A stretch of DNA of 64,000 nucleotides. Origin: Litomosoides sigmodontis (lineage: Eukaryota; Nematoda; Chromadorea; Rhabditida; Onchocercidae). This document shows positions 21,584-32,634 of the stretch, piece after piece. A model generated the notes under the pieces. It was given only the letters and a program-made list of their open reading frames with translations, did not search any database and was not told the origin of the DNA. The stretch lies in assembly GCA_963070105.1 (NCBI GenBank), contig OY718805.1, positions 9,716,652 to 9,780,651 on the forward strand. The letters are read 5' to 3'. Each line of letters starts with the position of its first letter. Positions within the stretch are counted from its first letter, which is position 1. The translations under genes were made by a program, and so were the position numbers.

Positions 21584-24129
21584 ATGGGTTCAACTCCTGG
21601 TGGGCTAGAAGGTTGGTGATTGTGTTATATTCTCAACATTGTCAAATTAAGAATGATTAATATTGAACGTTTATAGAAGTAAGACTTGAGAAATACATTT
21701 TATTTGGACTACTTTGTGTGAATTCCTTGTAGTCAATTCAATTCAATGATGATTTCCGAAAGTATTATGATGGTAATTCTTGGCTTGAATGAGCCAGTAG
21801 GAAGGGGATCAATGGTGGCCATTATTTCCTGATTCTTACAAGGACTTAACAGAAGTTATTTTTGTAGTTTTAGAGGACTATAACTGAGTAACTCAAATGT
21901 TTGCTAAGAAAAGTTGTTACAAGTGTCCAAGTTCTTTCAGGCAATTTACCGCCGCCACCGACACAGTTGCCATCATTTTACATGCAGCAAAAGGAAGCAG
22001 CACTTGTTCCACCTGTACCACCACAACTTCATCCACCAGTGGAGCCACTTGCAACAACCGTTCCCTGCACGGTGAAAAATTCCCAAGTACCATCAACCAC
22101 ATTTCTACCTCTTCCTCCGTCTACCTTTCCTGCTATTCCCTCTACCTTTGCACTGCCATCAGCTGAGCGCTTGGCATCATCAGTACCGGTAGTTACACCA
22201 ACTGCACCGGTCTCTTTTACTTCATCCCCTGCTACTCCCGTTGTGCAAGAATATCCCGTGGTGGTTTCACCAGAAATTCATACTGCTAATACAGTAGTTG
22301 ATCAAACAGTATCCTCAACACCATTACTGCAACCGATGGTTGTGCCACCTACGCAAATGATGATTCCAATGAATGAACAAGAAACGGAACAAACGATATC
22401 AGTAATAAATGATGAATCACAAGGAGTGGGTGTGCTCCATTGGTTTCAACAAACTGTGCAACAATCGGAATTCTTATCCAAAATGGCTAGCAAAGCCAAG
22501 GTTTGTTGATATTATTGGGAGCAAAGTGAAATGGAGTGAAAAAAATAAGCTGATCGCAAAGATTTCATTGAGGTGTGATAGGTAAATTTTACGATATATG
22601 TCCGTTTTTCATCGCTATAATGGGAAACGCTGTGAGAAATTCTTTTGTATCAAATAACTGTGCTAACACCTATTATTATCTGAATTGTTTCCACTGAGAG
22701 TTATCGGACTTGTATCACTCTTATGCTGACTAATCTTCTGAATATAATAGATTGTATTAAATTGAATTGAATAGGAACGGTAAAATTTTAGATAGGAATG
22801 GATTCGGTATTAACAGTGTTGGATCCTGGGATGCGAAGTTTTTTAAATGGTAGTGATGTGTTGCACGCTGTTATACTATGCTTCACTAGTGATCGGATTG
22901 TCGATGCTGTAAAGCATGGCCTACGTCAGACGTTTAGTGAAATAATATTTAGCGAAATACCTATAGAAGCAGAATTTGCTACTAACATTCAGATTATTGG
23001 TTACAATTCAGCTTGGAAGGTTAGTCGCTACTATCCATGTCATATTCGAAATTCTTCCGTACTTTAATATGTGCTTAGCAATTTGCATTTTACCTACACT
23101 GCTAACTTCTTATTCATCTGTATGCAAAGTAGGTTCTGATGTTTTTTAATGAAGTGCTAATGTGCCATAAATTACATTTTGTAGAAAGCAAAGGAATGTG
23201 TGGCAAATGTACGGAACAACAATAATATTAGCGCAGAAACAGCCATATTTGTTATACAGCCTTTTTTATTTCAAATCAACGATTCTTGGTTTGACACTGC
23301 TTTAATACTGGCTCAGGTATGTTGCTTTTTAGGTGTGAATTTTTGCATTTCTTGATTTTTAGATTTTCCTCAGAAGTGTAGAATAGATTCTTCATGAAGT
23401 TCTTTTTGAAAAATGACTTATCATTTTTGGACTTTATTAGCTTCTTATCTTTATAGTAATCCTTCAGAACTGACTCTTGTGCATCATTTCATTTCAGAAA
23501 GGAGACATTGAAGTTAGTGTATTTATACAAGCAACACAGGTTGATGCTGATGTAATTGCGACACTTCAGGTATTGTTGTAAATATTTGAGTTGTTATCCT
23601 CTATCCCCCTCTGTTAACCTTCAATATAACATTTCGCAATGTTTCAATATAACATTTCATGTTATATTGAAATTCCGGTTCCTGAACAGCAGAAGCTAAC
23701 AAGGTTCCTTCATTCTATATTTTAGATGCCATGAAAATACATTCTCTTGTTGTATCAGACATTTTTTCGTATAAAAAATGATGATTTGGGATGAGTTTTT
23801 TTTCTCTATGCCTGTGAAGTAGCAGAATTAAAAAAAATACTAGAGAAACTGGTCCAACTCTTGCTGTTTACTTATTTAGTTATTTCTAAATAGCTTTAGA
23901 AAAGCAATTTAACGTTTTTTAACAGAAACATACACCAAAAGGATATGCACCTGATGCATTTGCAACAACAGTCGGTTATGCATATGCGGAAATGTATGGT
24001 GGTAATCCGGACGACTGGCAAAGAGATCTTCTTTCATTTTCATCCACTGAGCTCTATCAAGCAGCATCCATTGCTCTTGCAACAAATTTGAAACGAATTA
24101 TGTCGATGCAGGGTGAACGATCCCAATAA
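21584..24129 (+). CDS. PRRC1: PRRC1-like proline-rich protein
   Basis: Six exons join in phase to 407 aa: 21584-21611, 21941-22500, 22792-23019, 23185-23316, 23498-23569, 23926-24129. The short first exon encodes MGSTPGGLE and joins to a Pro/Thr/Val-rich, low-complexity segment (about residues 10-170). The C-terminal half is a conserved globular domain: VLDPGM, then [10 protein letters not shown], then [16 protein letters not shown], in the same order as vertebrate PRRC1 (about 445 aa), a Golgi/secretory-pathway-associated protein with a DUF84/NTPase-like fold. The glycine-rich segment typical of vertebrate PRRC1 (around PVGYAAGLKGAQ) is replaced by [14 protein letters not shown], so catalytic-like features are probably not kept. 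An AATAAA lies at 24587. The assignment rests on motif order; function in worms is not known from the sequence. Confidence 0.82.
23642..23672. repeat. short perfect palindrome in PRRC1 intron
   Basis: TTTCAATATAACAT and its reverse complement are separated by 3 nt (14-bp stem). A partial extra copy of the left arm lies just upstream (about 23629-23642). It is within the intron between 23569 and 23926. Confidence 0.8.
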
Positions 24130-25690
24130 TATTTTAGGAGTTTTTTTGTGCCGTGATGTAACTTTGATTAATTGAATCAAAAAATTGAGGCTCTGATATA
24201 GACAGGTTTTTCAGCGCTTTCTAATATGAATCGATTGTGGCTTGTTTATTTTTGCATTTTACTATTTAAGAAATTATGAGCTTTTTCCTACTTATAGACA
24301 GTTCTGGAATTGGAACTCTTGACATGATTTTTGGGATGTATAAAGTCTGAAAATTCACGTCTAATAATAAAGGCTAAAATGTTGAATTGTGCAATAATCA
24401 TTCGGCAAAGTACGACCTTTCTGAAGTTGCTAAACATCTTTCGACAGAAAATTATACCGTACAATACCTACAATTTACACTGATACAGTCTCATGACTCA
24501 TCAAGCAGAAAAATATCGCAAAATGGTGGAGCATAAGAAATGTCATGTTTTGTAATGGTGGAATGATGTGCAAAGTAGCAAAATCAAATAAAGTTTATTT
24601 AATATGAAACGAAAATAGCGCTACTCCGAGTAGCGCGTGAAAGTATTGCTAAATTTCGTGCAATAAAAGTGAAGTGTCTCATTTCGATTCATTTATGACA
24701 AATAGACAATTCAATTTTCAAAGCGAAATGAGATTACAGAAGTACGGTATGCAAAGCCCAAACATTGCGACAATGAAAGCTTGTCAATGAACAAATAAAT
24801 GCATATGTATTCTCTCAGATATTTTGTTAGGAAAAATTTTATTTTTTCTTTTTCATAATGTGAATTAATTTGAAATGCGACCATAATTATTATTCCATTT
24901 AGATGAACAAAAAAAAGAAAAAAAACCGAAAAGTTTTTAAATACGGTAAACATTCTCACGATCGTATTTAAAACTCAATTTTCCTTTTATCTTTTCCAAT
25001 TTCACTCCCAATATCAGCTTAAATCTATTGAATTTTTTTAACTTTTTCTAAATTTTTGAAATTTTGTGATGGCGTTGAACTTGTAAATGATCGAATGGAT
25101 AGATCAATTGAATGGAATAATAAATTAAATTAAACTGCCTAGCATCATTCATTCTCTACCACAAACATTAGCAACCGCATTTTGCCTGTGTTGTAGTCTT
25201 CCATTCTCGAGCGTTTGTAAATTTTATGTTAAGCTTACTTGAATAGAACAAAAGAGTACCGTAGTAATTGTGTTTAATGACTCTCTTTACCGTGTTGTGC
25301 AGTTCTCACTAAAGTTATTCTTACTCTTTCCAAATAAATTTGAAAATTTAGCTTACCAATTTTACATTTAACTACCAAATCATTTCGTTTTCATTAATCC
25401 GATTGAAGTTTATTTAGCAAATTATTAAAAAATTACCATAAATTTTACTCTTTCATCAATCATTTTTGCAATGCTAAAACTGATTTCATATTTAGTTCCA
25501 TCCATCAATAGCACATGGAATTCTATCAATTTGGATGATATGAAAGCTGGATGATATCATTTTAGTAACTGTTACAACCTAAAGCGATATTGTTCGAATG
25601 ACTTAACACTCTTTCCTTAATTTTACTATTGTAATAATATACGTTCTCTGCCACCTGCTATCTTTCAATTCCTTAAAATTACTTTTAAGA
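24130..25690. other. intergenic, PRRC1 3' region to bHLH-PAS gene
   Basis: Contains the PRRC1-like 3'UTR with AATAAA signals at 24366-24371 and 24587-24592. The 5' exon of the bHLH-PAS gene should lie here or further upstream but could not be identified. A short Lys-rich open frame beginning near 24902 is in the wrong splice phase. Confidence 0.5.
24587..24592 (+). terminator. poly(A) signal, PRRC1-like gene
   Basis: AATAAA 458 bp after the stop codon, in an AT-rich 3' flank, followed by TTTATTTAATATG. An earlier AATAAA at 24366 is an alternative. Confidence 0.45.
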
Positions 25691-28459
25691 ATGAGTGCTC
25701 GAAATCGACGAGATTTGGAAAATAAAGAGTTGGAATCATTAGCACAATGTTTACCACTTGCTGCTGCTATAACATTCCAGCTCGATAAGGTAAAAATTGA
25801 AATAATATAAAATTTGATAAAATTTATAATATAACACATATCATTTTTAGCGCTTGGTGCAAAATTTTCAACCGTTAATTTACTGTAACAGTTTAATTTT
25901 GCACAGGAAAAAAGCAATGAATTAAAATCTACTGTGAAATTCTGGTGAGTATGTGAAAGAATAAGAATTGCTTTTTTAATTTCACTACTTTTCAGGCATC
26001 AATCGTCCGTTTAACATCGGCGTATTTAGCGTTACGAAACGTATTTCCGCCACGCAGCAGTAATGAACAAATTGAGACAATGGCAATAGGCTCATTCCTA
26101 CTTCAAACGCTGGATGGTTTTGTACTTATTCTTGATGCTTCCGGTAAAATGATGTACGTTTCAGAAACTGCTTCTGTCCACTTAGGACTTTCACAGGTAT
26201 CCATGCCTACGTAATTAATACTAAAGCACGGAAAAAGAAATCACCAATTAAAATTTGATGTTTTCTAATTTTGAAATTTTTTAAAATTCTACTATCACAT
26301 TATCAGCTATAATGGATATATAGATTAATTCAAATTCAAATATCTTATTCGAAGCATATTCACAATAACCTAAGATATTACTATCAGTAATATTAAGACA
26401 ACTTAAAATTCCAAGCTTACTATATTATATTACCATGTGCGTTTAGGCCTGACCTGCTATGGAATTGAAATGTTGCTAAATTGCATTTTCACTATTTTCA
26501 TGATTTAAAATTCATCTAATCTTTGTTTCTTTTTTGCAAATTTCAAACCTTCACAAGTGTGAAATTTCATGCATGATTTAGCATTCTTTCCTGCCTGCTT
26601 TTATTTTAAAGGTGGAATTAATTGGTTCATCGATATTCGATTTTCTTCACCGTGATGATGAACCAGAATTACGGTATATTTTATCCAACACCGATTTCAA
26701 ATGTACCAACCATTTTACAATCAACAACAGTAGCAACAGTAATCAACCGTATAATGATGAAATTGAACGAATGTTTTTCATTCGGCTGAAATGTGTTTTA
26801 CCAAAACGAAACGCTGGAATAATTTACAACGGATATAAGGTTTCTGAAAAATTCCCTTAAACTGATTTTCATGTTGTATTAATTCTAAATTGAGACGTAG
26901 TGTTTTATTAAATTTCCTGCTCATCATGATTTTTGAAATAATTCGGCTTTTAATGATGTAATTCCTTAAATTACTATTAATTATTATTATTATTCTTTAT
27001 CTTCTTCCTATAAGCACCGAATTAAAATAGGTCTTTGACATTCAAGTTTCAAACTCATCTTGATTTAAATGCAACGTGTTATACAATGATCAAATTTATG
27101 AAATTTAATTAACCCATCAAAATCGAAATAAGCTAACTGTTCATATTTTGTAGCTTTGAAATTTAAGCACAAAATGCTTAATTAGTTTTTCCTATCGCTG
27201 CAGTAATTAACTGCTACCTTTTATAGACAATCAGTTGTTGGGGTTATTCGAAAATTTGTCATGATGGTGAAAGAATTACAAATATGGGATTACTGGCCGT
27301 TGGATATATGCTCACACGTAGTGGTATCACCGAATTAAAGCTTTCCTCCTCGACATTCATGTTTCGAGCTCGTCTTGATTTAAACATCATTTTTGTTGAT
27401 TCAAGGTTACAAGTCTTGCTAAATCAATAATGCTGTGAACGACCTTTTTCAAATTCCGCATCTTCTAACAATCAATGTTGTAGGTTACCAGATTCATTTA
27501 TTCAAATTTTATGAGATTTTTGCTTTTCCATTTTCAAGAGTAACAGCACTCACTGGTTTTGGCGCTGCCTCTCTTCTCGACACATCCTTATATCAAATGG
27601 TACTTCTGGAAGATGCACATACCATCGAGAAGGCTCATAAAATTTGTATGCATCAAACTTGAATTCAACATACTGGTATTACACTCCAGCTTCCGGATGC
27701 TATAATTGGGATCATTTGACTGGTTCAATAGACGACCGGAAATACAGTACCATCAAATCATAACCTAATTCTATGCAACTGCTTAATACACTTATCTGCA
27801 GGAACTACTGTAAATTAGCCGAAAGTAATAAGAAAATATTCGCTTCAATATGTTGAATTTGAATTTTCAGTATTACACAAGAACCAATCTACAACAGGAT
27901 TCTACCGGCTGTTACACCGCATACGGGGATACGTTTGGGCTCAAAGTCAATTTTGCATAGTACCAATGTTACGTGCAACTGTTACACACTGCATTGTAGC
28001 TGTAACCGAAATTTTTAGGTAATTACTTCATTACCTTAATAATTTTTTTTAGTACAAAAAACGAATCTAATACTGCGCATTTCAATAGCCTATCGAGCAC
28101 AGTCTTCAAAATGAAAAGAAAAGACAGAACTTTCTCAGTTCTTTGCACGTATGAATGTAAGAATGTCACATTTGACAGAGAATTCATACAGGTATTTTTG
28201 TCAGATAATTAATCGTTGTATACAGGTTAAAAATACCTTGCTCATGGTGTCGGTATTTCCAGTCAAAATCACTTTTTTTCGGACTTTTATTTGCAGCAAA
28301 AGAGAAGGCGATATGACATTGGCGATCATTCAGCTTGATGCTGAAGAAGATGTTTCCGGAAGTACGCTTGGAGAATACTCAAATCTTTTCTATAAAGGCG
28401 CATCAGCTTCAGCCCCCCTTTATTTGGATTACAATACGCATATGTTACCAGATAAATGA
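25691..28459 (+). CDS. SIM: single-minded-type bHLH-PAS factor (5' incomplete)
   Basis: Transcription factor; SIM/NPAS proteins act in the nucleus as heterodimers with an ARNT-type partner. Seven exons join in phase: 25691-25789, 25996-26196, 26612-26839, 27227-27405, 27539-27645, 27871-28018, 28297-28459 (374 aa from the first ATG). The bHLH reads MSARNRRDLENKE, then SLAQCLPLAAAITFQLDK, then ASIVRLTSAYL. PAS-A contains GSFLLQTLDGFVLI and SETASVHLGLSQVELIGSS, very close to SIM1/2. The linker keeps KCVLPKRNAG, and PAS-B has STFMFRARLDLNIIFVDSR and a PAC-like YRLLHRIRGYVWAQS. Only about 54 residues follow PAS-B, far fewer than in vertebrate SIM. The first ATG falls inside the basic region and an acceptor (TTTTAAG) precedes it in phase, so an upstream exon encoding the KEKSK-like start is probably missing. 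The closest worm relative is probably hlh-34. Confidence 0.88.
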
Positions 28460-29113
28460 GAAGCTGAGAAAAAAATTAAACTGAAAACAACAATCACTGC
28501 GGTACAAGCTCTGACAGAAAAACACGCTAACCAATGTTACTTGTCGATTTAAAATTATGAACCAATCTCACACTGGACTTGTACCTAGTGTCTGAGATTG
28601 AGATTTAAAAAATTCTGGTTACAACAAAGTAACTGATGTAATTAGCTTAGTCCACCAAGCTTCTATAGATTTAAAAAGTGACTGATAAATTTCCGTCAAG
28701 AAAGAGCTCAATTTATAACGAAGTAGTTGACAGCAATAACTAAAAAGAGCTTCGTGATCAGTCATACCGCAGCGAAATTTACAGGAAAACTATATGCAGA
28801 GTAATCATGTACAGCAGTCATACAATATATACATTATCGAGGTCAGTTGTAAAACAATGAAGTACATAAGAAACGGTAAAACTGAATTGTGCTATAGTGA
28901 GACAAGGAAAATATACATTAAGGAGGTCAGTTATAGCACTGCAAAATCTGCATATAAAATAAGGATTCAGTATGTTTCAGTATGTGGGATACCTGCAGAT
29001 GTAATAAAGTATTACTCACCTTCAAATGAAGGGCACTAAACTGAAGTGGGTAAGATCCTAAAGTTAAATGTAATTAATATTACAATTCTTCTACACTCCT
29101 AAATGAGTTCATA

Positions 29114-29119
29114 AATAAA
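29114..29119 (+). terminator. poly(A) signal, bHLH-PAS gene
   Basis: AATAAA about 655 bp after the stop, followed by an A-rich run. Position is plausible but unproven. Confidence 0.35.
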
Positions 29120-29376
29120 AAAAATATACAATACGAACCATAACAAACAGTTCGATTAATGAAGTCTAAAATGAAAAACAGCATTACAGTCGCGCCGTCT
29201 AAAATACGAACAATTAAAACTCAGCTACTTCAAATTTTAAAAGTAGCTCAAAAATTTCTGCAATTTGTTGGTCACTAATGATATGTTATGAAGATAGAAT
29301 GTATATTTTCCGAAAACAATAAATTATGCTATAACGTAGCTGATTAGCTTTATACAAATATAATGTCACTTCATGC

Positions 29377-29382
29377 TTTATT
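29377..29382 (-). terminator. poly(A) signal, NBR1-like gene
   Basis: AATAAA on the minus strand 75 bp after the stop codon, a good distance for a short nematode 3'UTR. Confidence 0.6.
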
Positions 29383-29456
29383 ATAAGATTTCATAAAACA
29401 TATAGCTTCGCCAACCAAAAAATGAAACAATAGTTGCTGGATTCTGCCAAGCACGA

Positions 29457-32400
29457 TTACCGCTTCGTCTCAGAATCCTCTATTGTATCCCCTCCATCAA
29501 TCACTTCATAATCAGATGCTGAAACAGATCCACAACTCGTTAATTCTTCCAGTTCTTGAGTGTCCTAAAATTAAGATTATGTAAACCATCATGAATAACT
29601 TAAAATGGACATCTAAATTTATTCATTCAGCTAAACATATTGAGAATAAGGGGTGAATCTTCAAACCTAAAACTGAAAATTTTTAGACAACCAAGAAGTC
29701 AGAGTAAAACAGAAAAAACACCATACATCGACATTTTGGTCTCCATCTCTGACTGCACTATAATACGAAAAAGAATCCAGCTCCTGCAATATGTTTAATG
29801 GGTTACGAAAACTTAGTAGCCTTCAATGGCACATCAAGTTTTAATTGGGAATTTCAATAACACAGATATGAAACTGACATTTTAGATCGCTACTTGCTTA
29901 ATCCTAAATCTTCGGAACAGTGATGATGTGTACATAATAGAAAAGATGCAATAGTAAAACAAAACATACGTTAGAAAAAGTAGGCATCTCGATAGGGAAG
30001 TTTTCATCAGTGAATGGATTGACAAAGATTTCAAACACCAGCCTTGGTCCCTCAGGAATCGAATCTCTACCATTCTCACTCATCTTATGAAGCTGCCAAG
30101 TTGCACAGAAATATCCCGTTGAAGCAGAGCATTTCACCCACACAGTGAAATCAACAATTTGGCCTTTTTCTGGCAAATTCGTTACAATCATCTTTGAACG
30201 ATATATCTCCAACATTGCAGGCATCGTCTGATTAATTATCTGAAGTTTGAGTTGAAATAGAAAAGTAACTAACTAACTAACAAATTTAACAAGGAAAAAT
30301 TAAAGATTAAAACTCATATATAAGTAGTTTGAATCCTGCCTATAACTTTTCCTAATTTTAAAATTCGGTAATATTACATGATTGTATGTACCAAGATATT
30401 AGCAACGAATGTAGAACAAAGCTCCAATTACAGTCATTAATAGTTCATGCTTTTTATCGTAAATCATTTATAAAGCAATGAAAAAAGTTAGAAGTGAATT
30501 AAAAACAAGTTCAAGCAAAATTTGAATAGTTACTCCTAAAAGAAAGTAACTAACTCAGATTAAAATATCAGTGATAAAATCAAAATCAAAAAGACTTCTT
30601 GGTACTTTCCATTTATGGTATCTGAAAGCTCTATAAGAACTGAAAAGAATATTTAAATATTATCTCATATCCCCTTCCCTGGTAAAAATATGATCAAACT
30701 TATTCAACGAATAGAAACCGCTAGTATATACTGCGCTATCGGCGTATTAATAAGCTGTACATCTACAATTAATGCTAAATACCCTTTTGAAATCATTAGA
30801 AGCAAAAAATTACCGAAACATTCTCCCATCTTCTGGAAGCAAATCGGCGAAGAACCCATCGTTTGGAAAAAATCCCTTCCCTTTCACCAATCGTTTTTAG
30901 AAGATCAGATGAGCTCTAAAACATTTGATTTGAAAACTATCAGTATGAACAAAAGATTAACTGTTCTGACGATAAATAACAAACATAATCAAGTACCGCC
31001 AGTTGTTACTTGGACTTGCTGGGATCGCAGAGGTTAGGGACCCAAACCTTTTCCACTGATTCTTTGAGCGTACTGCAATTTTCCACACAAAATCTCGTTG
31101 CAAAACCATTAAATCTAAACTTACTGGATTCTCCCACTTTGTTAAAGGCATCATTGTCTTTCTTTCGTAAATTGCCTTCACATCCCAAACTGGGCTTTCA
31201 TCGATTAATTGAAAGACAGAGGTACCATTTTCAGATAATACCCTCGACGAACTTCCAAGTGATGTCGATGATGATGAACCACCAGCAAATATGCTCGTTG
31301 CGAATGCTAAATTTTAATAGAATTAAGAAATTCGACATTGAAAATTTTAATAATTGTATTAGATGGGAATGAATCAAAAATGACTTTTTTATTTATGGAT
31401 AGATTGAATATCCCTTGCACCAATTATTTCAGTCATAAATAAAGTCACAAATAAAAGGAAGTAGTAACCATACTTTGAGTTGACTTTTGTTTGCTATAAT
31501 TCGCTCTACATGTTTTTTGTTTAAGTTCGTTCACGAATGCTGCCAGTTTATGGATTACTGGGTGACTGACAATTTGTTTATTCACTTCATGCTTAACTTC
31601 TTCCACAATCTATAATATTAAAGAACATGAAATACAAACGATATGATTCGGACTTTCACCAAAATCCAAAACAGTTTCGAACGCAATATTATCACTACAC
31701 CGCAGATGCAACTGCAGGCTGGAAAACGTGGATCATTCACCATATTGTCCTATTCACCAAGAGGACTAGTATTGCTTTTGGATATCCTATGATTCAAACG
31801 TTATTACTTTCGTAATGTGTCAGATTTTTAACAATATACTCAAAACACAATAATATTAGGCGAAGTTACCCGATCCATAAGAACAACTTCCAAGTCTTTC
31901 ATCGTGTAAGCGTCACGTGAAGAGCTAGCTCGTGCCTGCAGAATTTACAGAATCACAAGCAAACATCTTTGGTAATCCGAACAGCTCAAGAATACAGTTG
32001 TATGATAAAATAATATAGCACAAAAGAACTAACCAGAGGTACTCTAGTGTCTTCTTTGTTAGGCATTCCAAATTTGTAGGCACCATCAATATGAACCACG
32101 AACAATTTCTGTGATGTCTGCATCACATCATCGAGAGCAACCTGAAGAAGTCGAAAACGATTGAATAGCAATAATTAAAACCACATAAATGGTCTAAGTG
32201 ACCGCTGTCCACTGAAACATGGTTGATTTCTAAACGCGTAATTAATCTCCCACCCGTTAAAACCACACAGTGGAATTCAATCATCTGATTACAAAAGTTC
32301 TTAAAACCTAACTTACACAAAGAATGTTCCCCGGACGTTCTAACACTAACTCTGTTCTCGTTATATGATACAATCAAAGACATAAATTGCTGTAATCAAG

Positions 32401-32634
32401 GATATAAATTGCTCTAGAAAGTACCTCAAAAGCTTCTCGTGTTTCTAAAAGAATCATATCTCCTTCAAAGTCGCGATATTTCGGGGGACTATCCATTGTG
32501 AAATTATAGCTTATGAATTCCATTATCGCACTAACTACGCATTCTCGGCTGTACCGCTTGAAAGGCACCAAAATTGGTTCAGGTGGCTGTATGGTGCTAT
32601 GCTCATTTCGATACTTCTCTATAACCAAGTGCAT
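29457..32634 (-). CDS. nbr1: NBR1-type selective autophagy receptor (PB1-FW-LIR)
   Basis: Nine exons join in phase to 412 aa: 32634-32425, 32141-32034, 31935-31870, 31609-31474, 31306-31125, 30915-30814, 30239-29970, 29783-29727, 29564-29457. Exons 1-2 (1-106) form a PB1-like domain with an OPCA-type motif, KYRDFEGDMILLETREAFE. Exons 6-7 (about 240-338) fit the NBR1 four-tryptophan (FW) domain: GIFSKRWVLRRFASRRW, then LPEKGQIVDFTVWV, YFCATWQL and GPRLVFEIFVNPF, with spacing close to human NBR1. The last exon has an acidic LIR-like motif, SASDYEVID (Y about 396), resembling the human NBR1 LIR. No ZZ zinc finger or UBA domain is visible. A good trans-splice acceptor (TTCAATTTCAG) precedes the ATG by 20 nt. 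The exon 5/6 junction is the least certain part, because other open frames overlap at 31006-31188. Role inferred: linking cargo to Atg8-family proteins. Confidence 0.72.

Larger units (their letters stand above)
28460..29456. other. convergent 3' region (bHLH-PAS / NBR1-like)
   Basis: 3' flanks of two convergent genes. + strand AATAAA at 29114-29119 (bHLH-PAS gene) and - strand AATAAA at 29382-29377 (NBR1-like gene). A diverged direct repeat with 84-bp offset (ATATACATTA..GAGGTCAGTT) starts at 28827 and 28911. A short frame at 28794-29039 spans this repeat and is not supported as a gene. Confidence 0.55.

Noticed and set aside
21587..21600. tRNA-like B-box (GGTTCAACTCC)
   Set aside because: The flanking bases do not form a T-arm or acceptor stem, and it lies in the PRRC1 first exon coding MGSTPGG.
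21917..22102. Minus-strand ORF opposite the PRRC1 proline-rich exon
   Set aside because: Shadow of the Pro/Thr-rich coding exon.
24902..24960. Lys-rich ATG frame as the missing first exon of the bHLH-PAS gene
   Set aside because: Its possible donor is in the wrong phase for the acceptor before 25691, and the AAAA-rich composition can arise by chance.
31006..31188. Alternative minus-strand frame (ATRFCVENCSTLKESVEKVWV) as the start of the FW domain
   Set aside because: Resembles the FW start superficially, but the frame with 30915-30814 aligns the F-x-K-x-W pattern and spacing to human NBR1 better and joins in phase. It is kept only as an uncertainty in exon 5.
30690..31372. Plus-strand ORFs across the NBR1-like gene
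   Set aside because: Antisense shadows of minus-strand exons 5-6, with no homology and no splice structure.
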